DNA from: Pseudoalteromonas sp. H105
GTDB lineage: Bacteria > Pseudomonadota > Gammaproteobacteria > Enterobacterales > Alteromonadaceae
Assembly (NCBI RefSeq): GCF_001469215.1
Contig: NZ_LOFH01000002.1
Span: 186,001-250,000, forward strand
Reading direction: 5' to 3'
Length of the DNA: 64,000 nucleotides
Shown here: positions 34,715 to 44,084 of the stretch, one piece after another
How positions within the stretch are numbered: the stretch's first letter is position 1
Layout of the letters: every line of letters starts with the position of its first letter
Program-made: the position numbers and the translations under genes
The notes under the pieces: model-generated
Database searches by the model: none
What the model saw: the letters and a program-made list of their open reading frames with translations, nothing else
Told to the model about the DNA's origin: nothing

Positions 34715-35773
34715 ATGAATATTATGAAACCTTTGTTTAAATCACTTATCTTTTCAGTGATATCTCTCACTCTTATTGCCTGTACGAATGACAAAAAAGT
34801 AGAGGTGACAAAACCAAAAGAAAACCAGACATTAGCTGAGTATGTTGCAAGCCAAGATTTTTCGGGGTCAGTATTGGTTGCTAAAGATGGACACGTATTG
34901 CTGAGTCGGGGTTATGGTTATGCCGAGCGGCAAAACAAAGTCGAAAATACTCCCGATACGGTGTTTCGGATTGGTTCCATAACCAAACAATTTACATCAA
35001 TGGCGATGTTAATGCTCGAAGAGCGAGGTTTGTTATCACTTAATGATCCCCTATCAATGTATATCAATGATTACCCTAATGGCGATAATATTACGTTAAC
35101 TCACTTGCTAAACATGACCAGTGGGATTGTAAATTATACAGATCGCGATGATTTTAAGTCATATAAAAACAAGGCGCTTACCCCTCTTGCTTTAATTGAA
35201 AAATTTAAACATGAACCGCAAACGTTTGAGCCCGGCACCCAGTATACGTATTCCAATTCTAACTATGTACTTGCAGGGTATATAATTGAACAAGTATCAG
35301 GAATGACGTATGCCGATTTTATTGAGCAGTCTATATTTCAAAAGCTTGATATGGCCAATAGCAGTTACGGTAAAGATCGCATTGGCTATGATCAATTTGC
35401 ACAAGGCTACCGCAACGATAGCGCTGTAAGTAATTTATCTATGACAACACCCTATGCGGCTGGGTCATTAGTATCAACTGTGGAGGATTTGTATAAATGG
35501 CATCATGGGGTGACAAACCGTGCCTTGATTTCTGAAGAGTCGACGCAAAAAATGTATACCGTTGGCTTAAATGGCTACGCGCTTGGGTGGAGCGTCAGTA
35601 CTAATCGTCATGATGAGACATTTTATCAGCATGGTGGCGGGATTGATGGGTTTATTAGTTATATTTTGCGCTCAGAAGACAACGGTTACTTTGTTGCAGT
35701 GCTTGCTAATGAAGAGGAATTTCCATCCGATAGGCTTGCTTCTAACATTATGGGCTTAATTGACATAGACTAA
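34715..35773 (+). CDS. Beta-lactamase-fold serine hydrolase (class C-like), lipoprotein
   Basis: 352 residues with a lipoprotein signal (SLTLIAC near residue 23). The class C / DD-peptidase-like triad elements are all present: SITK (Ser-x-x-Lys) near residue 89, YSNSNY (Tyr-x-Asn) near 187, and QHGGGIDGF (the His-x-Gly variant of Lys-Thr-Gly) near 308. Members of this Beta-lactamase family (PF00144) act as esterases, peptidases or, rarely, lactamases in the periplasm. The HGG variant argues against true penicillinase activity. It is monogenic with a terminator downstream. The substrate is unknown. Confidence 0.85.
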   Translation: MNIMKPLFKSLIFSVISLTLIACTNDKKVEVTKPKENQTLAEYVASQDFSGSVLVAKDGHVLLSRGYGYAERQNKVENTPDTVFRIGSITKQFTSMAMLMLEERGLLSLNDPLSMYINDYPNGDNITLTHLLNMTSGIVNYTDRDDFKSYKNKALTPLALIEKFKHEPQTFEPGTQYTYSNSNYVLAGYIIEQVSGMTYADFIEQSIFQKLDMANSSYGKDRIGYDQFAQGYRNDSAVSNLSMTTPYAAGSLVSTVEDLYKWHHGVTNRALISEESTQKMYTVGLNGYALGWSVSTNRHDETFYQHGGGIDGFISYILRSEDNGYFVAVLANEEEFPSDRLASNIMGLIDID

Positions 35774-35781
35774 ACTTGAAC

Positions 35782-35812
35782 GGGCCAAGAGGAAATCATC
35801 GGGCCCTTTTTG
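35782..35812 (+). terminator. Terminator after the serine hydrolase gene
   Basis: GGGCC at 35782-35786 pairs with GGCCC at 35802-35806, followed by TTTTT. Confidence 0.65.
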
Positions 35813-35822
35813 TTTTTATTAG

Positions 35823-36126
35823 CTAGGGTCTGTTGACCTTTGCGGATTAAAATTTGTTCAAACTCGGGGCGTTTTGATCGCGGCGTGAGGTATGTAACCT
35901 AGTGGGCTAAGTCAAAACCGAGCTAAGTGCTCACGCCCCTTACCACCTCCATGTAGGCAACAAAGAGCTAATCGCCCTTAGGTAGAACCCGAATGGCAGC
36001 GCCTGTTTGGCATTGGTGCTGCGTTATCGCCTATTTATGGGGAATAGCACACCACATAGGCGCTGCCTTGCCTAAATATCAAACAGGTTGCTGTAAATTT
36101 AACCTTGAAAGGTAAACAGGCCCTAG
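35823..36126. mobile_element. MITE-like non-autonomous element, about 300 bp
   Basis: The left end CTAGGGTCTGTTGACCTTT and the right end (read on the minus strand) CTAGGGCCTGTTTACCTTT match at 17 of 19 positions. A TA lies just outside the GGG...CCC core on both sides, a possible 2-bp target duplication. The interior has no gene but does have further inverted sections (GCCTGTTTGG near 36006 and ATCAAACAGG near 36078). It fits an element mobilised in trans by an IS5-group or similar transposase; the family is not certain. It fills most of the 490-bp gap between the hydrolase and the signalling operon. Confidence 0.65.
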
Positions 36127-36215
36127 TAAGTTTAATCGCATTTTGCACTTTGTATTGTGTTTGGGTGGGTAAACAGCACACGCCTTTGAGTAAAAACAAT
36201 GAGCGCAGATTTTTA

Positions 36216-36256
36216 AAAAGCCACATAACGTACTCGATATTAAATGTGGTTTTTTT
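36216..36256 (-). terminator. Terminator of the signalling operon (bidirectional)
   Basis: CCACAT at 36221-36226 pairs with ATGTGG at 36244-36249, flanked by A-runs and T-runs on both sides. It directly follows the end of the REC-EAL gene on the minus strand. Confidence 0.6.
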
Positions 36257-36265
36257 ATATGTGAT

Positions 36266-37435
36266 TTAAAACAGTTTATTTAATTCATTAAACTCAAGGG
36301 GTTTAAAGTTATAGTAACCTTGGATAACTAAATTGCCCTTGTCTTTAAAGAAGTTTATTTGCTCTTGTGTTTCAACACCTTCTACAACAAGTCGATAATT
36401 AAGGCTCTTAGCAAGTCCGATAGTTGCATTTAAGATCGCTTGTGATTTGATGTTTTCTTTGACATCGACAATGAAACTTCGATCAATTTTTAATTCATCA
36501 AAAGGAAGATCCACTAATTGCCTGATAGATGAGTACCCAGTGCCAAAATCATCAATTGATAATGGAAACTCTGATACTTTTAATCGTGATATGGCATAGA
36601 GGGCTTCTTTATTCATATTAACGGCAGAGGACTCGGTCAGTTCTATAATCACTTGCTTTGGAGGAATATTATGTTGCGTTATTTTTAGACGAAATGAATC
36701 TGCAAATTGTTCAGTTAAACTAAGCGCAGACACATTGAATGAGCAGGATAAATTGCTATTATTAATCAATAACTGACTCAATTTATGTAACGCACAATCA
36801 AGCATTAACAGCGTATATTCGCTGATCAAATTAGCTGCCTCTAATAAATTAATAAAGGTTAGTGGCTGTAAGCTTTTTATGTCAGGGTGTTTTACTCTAA
36901 CTAAACATTCAATTCCAATTATTTTGTTTGTCGTAATACATACTTGAGGCTGAAAAACAGGGAAAATATACTCTTTTTTAAACCATTCATTTAACGTGCG
37001 AGAATCTAATAGAATCTGTGAATTTTCGATACCTAAAGAAGGGGACGTCTGATTAATTAATTCTTTAGGTTCAGTTCCAAGGAGCGTTATCACTTCTTTA
37101 AAACGCGCTGGCTTATTTAATCTGGGGAGTTGTTTTATTTGTAAAGACTCAATATAACAATACAATGGAGTAAGCACATTGTCTGATGCACCAGACATTA
37201 AACTTAAATATCCTTCATACCCTTGGCTTTCTAGTGCTGTAATGGTGTCTAGGCCATCTTCTCCAGTTAAATAAACATCTAGCAAAATTAAATCGGATGG
37301 TTTTAAATCAATTTCAAAGAGTGCGCGAGAGGTGGCAACCCCTTTATATTCAATGTTGAGGTGCTTAGAAAAATCGCTAAACATTTCTACATACAATGGG
37401 TCGTCGTCGAGTACGATTAAACGCTCAATTTTCAT
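36266..37435 (-). CDS. Receiver-EAL cyclic-di-GMP phosphodiesterase
   Basis: 389 residues. The receiver domain (1-120) has acidic residues LDDD near 8-11, the phosphoacceptor Asp in ILLDVYL near 54, and Lys in LNKPARF. The EAL domain spans about 145-389; its signature reads ECLVR instead of EALLR but keeps the glutamate. The other catalytic motifs are NVSAL, ELTESSA, SIDDFGTGYSS, LKIDRSFI and VEGVET, and QGYYNFKPL closes the domain. All metal ligands seem present, so it should hydrolyse c-di-GMP under phosphorylation control. It is the last gene of a four-gene operon, overlapping the receiver gene by 11 bp. Confidence 0.88.
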   Translation of the reverse strand: MKIERLIVLDDDPLYVEMFSDFSKHLNIEYKGVATSRALFEIDLKPSDLILLDVYLTGEDGLDTITALESQGYEGYLSLMSGASDNVLTPLYCYIESLQIKQLPRLNKPARFKEVITLLGTEPKELINQTSPSLGIENSQILLDSRTLNEWFKKEYIFPVFQPQVCITTNKIIGIECLVRVKHPDIKSLQPLTFINLLEAANLISEYTLLMLDCALHKLSQLLINNSNLSCSFNVSALSLTEQFADSFRLKITQHNIPPKQVIIELTESSAVNMNKEALYAISRLKVSEFPLSIDDFGTGYSSIRQLVDLPFDELKIDRSFIVDVKENIKSQAILNATIGLAKSLNYRLVVEGVETQEQINFFKDKGNLVIQGYYNFKPLEFNELNKLF

Positions 37436-37772
37436 GTTTATTAGCGCCTAATTTTTCAACAACATTAACCAGTTCATCAAGCTTAAATGGTTTGTTGATT
37501 ATATGACTGAATATAAAGTCGCTTTCAATTTTCAAATCGCCAGTCACTAAAACAACCGCAATACCGTGAGGTAATTGATGGGCAACTGCATCGCCTAACA
37601 TGCTTTCTAATCTATAATCGACAAAGAAGATATCAGGTGGGCTTTGCTGGCAATGTTTAATCGCGTCGTTTTCGTGGTTAAATGTAATGATAGTATGAGC
37701 AGAATCCTCAAAAACCAATTCAAAAATGTCCGTTAGGCATTTTTCATCGTCTAAATATACAATATTAGCCAT
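37425..37772 (-). CDS. Stand-alone receiver (CheY-like) protein
   Basis: 115 residues, a single receiver domain: VYLDDEKC near the N-terminus, the phosphoacceptor Asp in IFFVDYRL near residue 50, the Thr in LVTGDLK and the Lys in IINKPFKL. There is no output domain, so it must act by protein contact, either as a phosphorelay intermediate or as a diffusible signal. It lies 2 bp after the histidine kinase gene and overlaps the REC-EAL gene. Confidence 0.87.
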   Translation of the reverse strand: MANIVYLDDEKCLTDIFELVFEDSAHTIITFNHENDAIKHCQQSPPDIFFVDYRLESMLGDAVAHQLPHGIAVVLVTGDLKIESDFIFSHIINKPFKLDELVNVVEKLGANKHEN

Positions 37773-37774
37773 GG

Positions 37775-39571
37775 TTAACTTACCTCAGCTACATTAAACG
37801 TAACCCTGATTAGTGTGTTTGGTGATGAATCATCAATCTCAATGATTGCGTTATGGTCATCTACGATCCCTTTCGCAACAGAAAGACCAAGCCCTGTGCC
37901 TTTATTGGTTTCCTTGGTGGTGTAAAACGGTTCAAACATTTTAAGTTGGATATCTCTTGGTATGCCATCACCTGAATCTGTGACTTCAATTAATACTGAG
38001 TTTGCATGTACTTTTACCGCGATATTTAGCCAAGGTTCCTCCTGGCCATTTATTGCATCTATCGAATTGTTTAACAGGTTTATAATGACTTGCTCTATTT
38101 CTATTTCATTGCCGTAAATATAGGCTGGGCCATTCAAAGCAGGGGTAAACCTAATTAAACTGCGCTTTATTTTAGGCATGACCAATGAAATCGCTTCTTT
38201 AGTCAGTTCTGTTAATTCAAATCGGGTTTTTATAGGCTCATCATCTGTTCGCGAAAACCGCTTTAGGTTTTTTACAATATACGAGATACGGTCGCATGAT
38301 TTTAATATAGCGTCTAACTTTCCATTTGACTCACTGTTTCCCTGATACTTGAGTAATTCCGAGTAGCCCGAAATAATGCCCAGCGGGTTGTTAATCTCAT
38401 GGGCTATGCTTGCGGATAACTCTCCTAATGCAGCAAATTTAGCATTTTGAATGCTTTTTTGACGCTCCTGATTATATTTAATTTCAGTGATTTTTTTATC
38501 GTGAATATCTTGGATTGTGCCAGAAAGTGTTGCTACTTTGCCATCAATATAATTTGGTTTGCCATCGGTGAAAATCCATTTTATGTCACCGTCCTCAGAT
38601 TGTGCTTGAAGTTCAAGTTCGTAGGGTATGCCTAATTCAATCGCTTTTGAGACCGCTTCATCAATGAGAGGTTTATGTTCTTCCACAAATAAGCTAAGCC
38701 CTTGCGGTAAAACAGGTGTTTGACTATTCTTTTTTTCTACACCGAGTATTTTAAAGGTTTCATCTGTCCAAGAAAGTTCACCTGTTTTCACATCAAGTTC
38801 CCACCCACCTATCTTAGCGATGGAGCTTGTTTCGTTGAGTATTTTTAATATTTTTTTAGATTTGGCTTCAAATTCAATTTTGTCAGTAATATCAAAGCGA
38901 ATTGCTGTGTAACCTTCTATTTTTTTATTAATGTCAAATATGGGGATAATAATGCTTTCTAGGTAATAGAGGCGACCATCTTTTCTTTTATTGGTGATGG
39001 AACCAGTCCAGATATGGCCTTTAGAAATCGTCTTCCACATGTCTTTGAAAAAAGAGATATCATGGAAACCCGAGTTAACGATGCGATGCGTTTTACCAAT
39101 CAACTCCTCACGAGAGTATCCGCTGACCTGACAGAACTTATCATTTACTTGGGTGATGTTTCCTTTTAAATCGGTTGTTGCATAAATCACATTCTTGGTA
39201 AGTGCTGATTGTAATTGCACATAATTATTGTTGATTATTTTTTCGTCCGTTACATTGCGCGCTACAGCGTAAATCAACCCTGTATCTGTGTCGGGGAAGG
39301 CGTTCCACTCAATAAATAATATGTTGCCTGAACAATCCAAGTACCGATTTTGAAATTTCAGTGTTTGCCCACCACTAGACAGTTTTTCCATCTCTTTTAT
39401 TGTGGTTTCTTTGTCGTCGGGATGAATAAAATCTATAAACTTTTTGGATACCAATTCAGCTTTAGAGTAACCCAGTGTTTTTTCAAACGTACTGTTAACA
39501 TCGATAAAATAACCATCCATGTTGGCTATGCAAAGTAACTCATTAGAGTAATTAAAAAACTTTTTATACAT
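37775..39571 (-). CDS. PAS-domain sensor histidine kinase, cytoplasmic
   Basis: 598 residues without membrane segments. Three PAS/PAC modules occupy about residues 1-365: ANMDGYFIDVNSTFEKTLGY, TDLKGNITQVNDKFCQVSGY, and WELDVKTGELSWTDETFKIL. The kinase core follows, with the phosphoacceptor His in GELSASIAHEINNPL near 395, the N-box NLLNNSIDAI, EVTDSGDGIP and GTGLGLSVAKGI. HEINNPLG is typical of HisKA kinases of the NtrB-like type. It senses an intracellular cue, perhaps redox or a ligand bound to PAS. It is encoded with its probable targets, three receiver proteins. Confidence 0.9.
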   Translation of the reverse strand: MYKKFFNYSNELLCIANMDGYFIDVNSTFEKTLGYSKAELVSKKFIDFIHPDDKETTIKEMEKLSSGGQTLKFQNRYLDCSGNILFIEWNAFPDTDTGLIYAVARNVTDEKIINNNYVQLQSALTKNVIYATTDLKGNITQVNDKFCQVSGYSREELIGKTHRIVNSGFHDISFFKDMWKTISKGHIWTGSITNKRKDGRLYYLESIIIPIFDINKKIEGYTAIRFDITDKIEFEAKSKKILKILNETSSIAKIGGWELDVKTGELSWTDETFKILGVEKKNSQTPVLPQGLSLFVEEHKPLIDEAVSKAIELGIPYELELQAQSEDGDIKWIFTDGKPNYIDGKVATLSGTIQDIHDKKITEIKYNQERQKSIQNAKFAALGELSASIAHEINNPLGIISGYSELLKYQGNSESNGKLDAILKSCDRISYIVKNLKRFSRTDDEPIKTRFELTELTKEAISLVMPKIKRSLIRFTPALNGPAYIYGNEIEIEQVIINLLNNSIDAINGQEEPWLNIAVKVHANSVLIEVTDSGDGIPRDIQLKMFEPFYTTKETNKGTGLGLSVAKGIVDDHNAIIEIDDSSPNTLIRVTFNVAEVS

Positions 39572-39587
39572 ATTAACGTCTCTTAAT

Positions 39588-40756
39588 TTAAAACAGCTCT
39601 ATATCATCTGATGTTGCTTGTGATGAATCATGCCCGCCTTCGACTGCTTTTTGAACATTCAACATACTCGCTCTAATGCCCTCCAATCCGCCCATTATTG
39701 TCACTAAATGTTCTTCCGCTTTGCTTAAGTCATTTGTTGATTTTTCAACTAAACCACTAAGAAACACCTCTTGGGCATCAGTCATATCTAAGACGTGATA
39801 ACTACTGGCTATTTCTAACATCATATTAGACATTACAGAGTTTGTTATTTCATTGTGCGCGTTTACGCCTTGTTTTAGCGCTGTAATGTTTTCGGTTAAT
39901 TTTTTTATGGCTTCGTTCATGCCTAGCTGCGAATACAGTTCAAGTACTTTTGCTTCTAGGCCCTCGATGATGGCAGCGACATAATCGCGGATCTGCCCAA
40001 TGGCATGTTCATCGTCTGGCAATGCTTTGATTATAAATGAAACGTGTTTATCATTGATAATCATCCTGTTGGAAAAAGGAAATATTCGGCCTTTATCATG
40101 TAAGATTTCGAATACCTCTTTTTCTATCGGTGGTACGTCTGTTTTATTACTTTGAAAGTAGGCAATAGTGGGAAGCGCGATTCTTATAGAACAGGGAAGT
40201 TGAAAGCTATCCATCGTTGTAAAAAACAAATTAACCACTTCTTCAATTGATTGGCAATGGCTTAAATTCTTAAAAAAGCGCATTACAATGCTGTATTGCG
40301 ATGCTTGTTCCATGGTGGTGTGAATGAGCTTTTGACTATCTGTAATATCTTGTTTGTATGACTCTTCTTGGGCTTTTCTTTTGATACTACTTTTTACTTT
40401 GAAGAGTAACTCTTTAAGCTCAAATGGTTTAGTTATAAAGTCGGATGCACCGACCTCAAAAGCGGCTAACTTAATATTACTATCCGTTTCTCCTGATACA
40501 AAGATAATGTCTGGTTCTGTATTGTTAGTTGTTTGTGCTTTGAGTGCTTTACAAAAATCAATACCATTTAGGTCCGGTAAGTGTAAGTCTAAAACAATAA
40601 CTTTAGGTGACATTGACTCTAGTGCAGTGAGGGCATTACGCGCATTATCAAAACACACGCAGTTAAAATCATCTTTTAAGACTTCAGTGTAGAGCTCTGT
40701 GTAATGAATTTCATCTTCTATGATAAAGATGGGATCTTTGGGTACTGCCGCTGCCA
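39588..40756 (-). CDS. Response regulator with GAF-like and helical C-terminal regions
   Basis: 389 residues from the ATG at 40756, which has GGAG 6 bp upstream; another ATG at 40769 lacks this. The receiver domain (1-130) has IIEDEIHYTE, VIVLDLHLPDLNG and DFITKPFEL. Residues 150-280 look like a GAF-type or regulatory domain, and about 285-375 form long helices. The tail is ATSDDIELF. No DNA-binding or GGDEF/EAL output is seen. The helices and acidic tail ending in Phe resemble CheZ-like phosphatases in outline, but the match is weak. It is the first gene of the operon. Confidence 0.75.
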
Positions 40757-41129
40757 TTGAATACTCCATTAAAGCTGACGCTACAGTTAACGCCTATTTT
40801 ATTTATAGACTGTCTATGAGAAATTACAAACAGTTAAATAAATAAGGAATGGATAGATAAAAGGGGCAACCCCTTATTTTTTCAGAGCTAATCAGCGGGT
40901 TTACTCCGTTACTGTGCTTTAACCATGGTAACTGAATCTGTCAAATTGATATTTGAGGAACGTATTTGTCATTACTTTTTATTAATAATGAGTTTAAGAA
41001 TCAAGGTATAACCTGTGAATTAAATTAAAAGATTGATATATGGTCATGAGCGCTTGTGACATGATGACTTTTATACCTGTGACCATGTTTCGCTAAGCGA
41101 AACTCTTTACTTTTGGAGCCTATTGATAA
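40757..41129. other. Divergent intergenic region with an orphan hairpin
   Basis: No protein gene is supported. It contains the strong hairpin described separately at 40861-40882, a TGGTCA...TGACCA inverted pair within 41042-41087, and the palindrome GTTTCGCTAAGCGAAAC at 41088-41104. It must hold promoters for both flanking operons. Confidence 0.4.
40861..40882 (+). terminator. Terminator-like hairpin with no gene in front of it
   Basis: AAGGGG-CAA-CCCCTT followed by ATTTTTT is a compact, strong factor-independent terminator. It lies between two divergently transcribed genes. On the plus strand nothing recognisable precedes it, and on the minus strand it lies upstream of an operon. A small RNA ending here is possible. 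Confidence 0.55.
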
Positions 41130-42086
41130 ATGTACATCGAGTTATTAAACGCACACTTTAGTCGTGTCTGCATAGGGGAGACAATTACGTCACTGTGGAG
41201 TGGGTGTGGTGAAATAGTTAGGTGTTCATTAGATGATAAACCCTGTGTGTTAAAAGCGATTAACGTACCCGATCATATCAACCATCCCCGTATTACACAA
41301 AGTGCTGTGGCAATTGACCGCAAAAAACACTCTTATCACGTTGAATACAGCTGGTATCGTCGTTATAGCGACACACTACCGCTGCAATGCCGTGCTTTAA
41401 CGTGTTTTAACACATTAAAAAAAGACCAAAATTACGTACTTGTTTTTGCTGATTTTACACAGCAAGGTTTTACCCCGGCAGTCCCTTGCGATGAACACAT
41501 TTTGTCGATTGTTAAATGGCTGGCTTATTTTCATGCTTATCACCTGAATAATAATGGGGATGAACTCTGGAATGAGGGAAATTACTGGCATTTATCAACT
41601 CGCCCAGATGAATATGCAAACATGCCCAATGGGGAATTAAAGCAGTTAGCTCATAGAGTGGAAAATAAACTCAATACGTGTGAATACAATACACTCATTC
41701 ATGGAGATGCAAAACTGGCAAACTTTGCAATCAATAGCCAAACATTAGATGTATTAGGTTATGATTTTCAATATGTTGGTAAAGGAGTTGGCATTGTTGA
41801 TTTAATGTATTTTCTGGGGAGCTGTTTGGATGAACACGCCTTACTCACTCTCACGGATAAATACCTCGATGCATATTACTCTTTTTTAAGCTGTGCAATT
41901 AAACATTTTAATATACCTTGCGACGCTCAGTCAGTCATTACTCAATGGCAAGCACTTTGGCCTTATGCCTGGACCGATTTTTATCGTTTTTTAGCAGGCT
42001 GGAGCCCGGCGCATGGTAAAATAAACGCGTACATGCTTAAGCAATACGATACAGTTATTCACTATGAACAAACAGGACGAATATAA
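41130..42086 (+). CDS. Phosphotransferase (choline/aminoglycoside kinase-like, EcKinase type)
   Basis: 318 residues of the protein-kinase-like APH/choline-kinase fold. There is an N-lobe Lys in PCVLKAI, and the catalytic loop is LIHGDAKLANFAIN near residue 190, with the Brenner motif Asp and Asn. A metal-binding Asp lies in VLGYDFQYVGKGVGIVDLMY near 215. The enzyme phosphorylates the hydroxyl of a small molecule using ATP. The substrate is unknown; the fold group also includes ecdysteroid and choline kinases. Its stop codon directly abuts the next start, so the oxidoreductase is likely part of the same pathway. Confidence 0.75.
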   Translation: MYIELLNAHFSRVCIGETITSLWSGCGEIVRCSLDDKPCVLKAINVPDHINHPRITQSAVAIDRKKHSYHVEYSWYRRYSDTLPLQCRALTCFNTLKKDQNYVLVFADFTQQGFTPAVPCDEHILSIVKWLAYFHAYHLNNNGDELWNEGNYWHLSTRPDEYANMPNGELKQLAHRVENKLNTCEYNTLIHGDAKLANFAINSQTLDVLGYDFQYVGKGVGIVDLMYFLGSCLDEHALLTLTDKYLDAYYSFLSCAIKHFNIPCDAQSVITQWQALWPYAWTDFYRFLAGWSPAHGKINAYMLKQYDTVIHYEQTGRI

Positions 42087-43061
42087 ATGAGCAGCCAAGT
42101 CATACGCTGGGGAATGATAGGGTGTGGTGCCGTTACTGAAGTTAAAAGTGGCCCAGCCTATCAAAAAACAGACGCCTTTGAATTGTATGGTGTTACTCGT
42201 CGGGATAAGGCATTAGCCATTGAGTACGCTGCGCGCCATCAGATCCCCCATGTCTATCCAGATGCTGATGCATTAATTAATTGCCCTCATATAGATGCGG
42301 TGTACATTGCAACGCCTCCGGATAGCCATTTAGCCCTCGCATTAAAAGTGGCTGACGCAGGCAAACCTTGCTGTATCGAAAAACCACTTGCACCCACGTA
42401 CCAAGAAAGTTTACAAATTAATAACGCCTTTGCTGATAAAGGCCTTGCTGTATTTGTTGCGTATTATAGGCGTTCGTTACCTCGCTTTAATCACGTTAAA
42501 GCATTGCTTGATGCACAGGCCATTGGGGATGTCCGTCATATCAGTTGGCATCTCAACAAAGCACCTAACCCACTTGATTTATCAGGGCAGTATAATTGGC
42601 GAACCGATAAAAACATTGCGCCAGGTGGCTATTTTGATGACTTGGCCAGCCATGGGTTAGATTTGTTTGGCTTTTTATTTGGTGAGTATGAAAAAGTCAG
42701 CGGGATGGCGACTAATCAACAAGGTTTGTATGGCGCGTTTGATGCGATTACAGCATGCTGGCAGCACAAAAAAGGCGTAACTGGCTCTGGCAGCTGGAAC
42801 TTTGGTGGTTTTTCGCGTTTTGATGATGTGATTGTTTACGGCTCAAACGGCGAGATACGTTTTAGTGTGTTTGATGAGCGCCCTATAACGGTTACGAATG
42901 ATAAAGGGGTGCAACAACATGACATTGCTAATCCGCAAAATATTCAGCTTTATCATGTGCAAAATATGGCTGAATCACTTTTAAAGGGGCATACTCACCC
43001 GTCAACAGCGCACAGTGCGACGCACACAAGTTGGGTGATGCAGCAAATTCTTACTCCTTGA
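42087..43061 (+). CDS. Gfo/Idh/MocA family oxidoreductase
   Basis: 324 residues. The N-terminal Rossmann domain reads WGMIGCGAVTEVKSGPAYQK, followed by AVYIATPPDSHLALALKVAD and the signature GKPCCIEKPLAPTY with the catalytic Lys of the EKP motif near residue 96. The C-terminal alpha/beta domain contains GGYFDDLASHGLDLFGFLFG with the conserved Asp and His. NAD(P)-dependent oxidation or reduction of a sugar, inositol or related polyol is expected. There is no gap after the kinase gene and an 11-bp overlap with the convergent binding protein gene. Confidence 0.88.
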   Translation: MSSQVIRWGMIGCGAVTEVKSGPAYQKTDAFELYGVTRRDKALAIEYAARHQIPHVYPDADALINCPHIDAVYIATPPDSHLALALKVADAGKPCCIEKPLAPTYQESLQINNAFADKGLAVFVAYYRRSLPRFNHVKALLDAQAIGDVRHISWHLNKAPNPLDLSGQYNWRTDKNIAPGGYFDDLASHGLDLFGFLFGEYEKVSGMATNQQGLYGAFDAITACWQHKKGVTGSGSWNFGGFSRFDDVIVYGSNGEIRFSVFDERPITVTNDKGVQQHDIANPQNIQLYHVQNMAESLLKGHTHPSTAHSATHTSWVMQQILTP

Positions 43062-43896
43062 CTGGGACTTGATAGGCACGTTTTAGCGCACTAATCAATC
43101 GACGTTCTTCAGCTGAATCAAAAATATTAATGTGTGCGCTAATGACTTGTCGTTGAATATTTTCTTGCTGCAATACGTTATCAAACAGTTTTATTGCTTG
43201 CTTACCCTGTGGTGATTTTGAACATGCTATATAACCAAACAGTGTGTTACTTGCATTTTTTATCTCGATGTACTGCGCATCATTTATGCGGGGGTCTTTG
43301 TTGTGGCGCGAAAAAAAGACGGCGGTAAATTCAATAATGGCATCAATTTTTTTCTCAAATAGCATCCTGCTCAATCGGGCAGCGCTTGTTGTGCCTGCTA
43401 GAGCAATAAACGATCCAGAGTTTACGCTTAGGTAATTATCTATCTCTTCACCATAGGAACGACCACTGGTAAACCCTACTTTAAGCCTGTATTTGCCAAT
43501 GGCATCAGCCAAGGACATTTGTTTTGGGAGGTGAGGTTTATTAAGTGTGATCAAACGATTGGCGGGGAAGGCCATGATTGGATACTGATTAAAAATAGCA
43601 TTTTCTTCTCTTGCGGCGTTTTTTACTTTTCTATACAAGCACACATCTGGTGAAGTGTGAAGTTGCTTCCACTCTCGTAAGCGGCTTGCAGGTACAAATG
43701 CCAAGCTTAATTGGCCATCTAATGCTTTTTCTATGTCTAGCATGAGTTTGGTCGCAGCGTTTTGCGGCGTATCGTCTAGCTGTGGGGCAAAGTCTGTCAC
43801 AAGCTGAATATGCAAAGGGGCCACTTTACTTGCTGCATTGGCCATGTGTGTTGATGCGATAAAAAATAATAAAACATAGCAGAAAAAGTGAGGCAT
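43051..43896 (-). CDS. Periplasmic binding protein of the SBP family 3 type (orphan)
   Basis: 281 residues with a signal peptide (FFCYVLLFFIASTHMANA). The mature protein has the two-domain periplasmic-binding layout: LHIQLVTDFAP, VPASRLREWKQLHTSPDVCL, and FTSGRSYGEEIDNYLS marking the crossover. There is no permease or ATPase nearby. Such orphan proteins are frequent in Alteromonadales and may feed signalling. It resembles the frameshifted gene at 17634 only in fold. The ligand is unknown. Confidence 0.72.
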   Translation of the reverse strand: MPHFFCYVLLFFIASTHMANAASKVAPLHIQLVTDFAPQLDDTPQNAATKLMLDIEKALDGQLSLAFVPASRLREWKQLHTSPDVCLYRKVKNAAREENAIFNQYPIMAFPANRLITLNKPHLPKQMSLADAIGKYRLKVGFTSGRSYGEEIDNYLSVNSGSFIALAGTTSAARLSRMLFEKKIDAIIEFTAVFFSRHNKDPRINDAQYIEIKNASNTLFGYIACSKSPQGKQAIKLFDNVLQQENIQRQVISAHINIFDSAEERRLISALKRAYQVPVKE

Positions 43897-44084
43897 AGCG
43901 CATATTTCAGTGGCTGCATAATTATTGATTATAGTGCAATTAAAACAAAATGCGCTAAAGCGACCTATATCTGAGCGTTATGTGTATAGGTAGAAAATTT
44001 TATTGTTAATCTTTGGTTTTTTCAGCTTATTGTAATTTTTTACGTTAAAATAAATCATGTTTTTCTCCTTATCAGGCAACAATA

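Noticed and set aside
41088-41104. Palindrome GTTTCGCTAAGCGAAAC as a terminator
   Set aside because: No U-run follows and it lies just before a gene; more likely an operator or chance.
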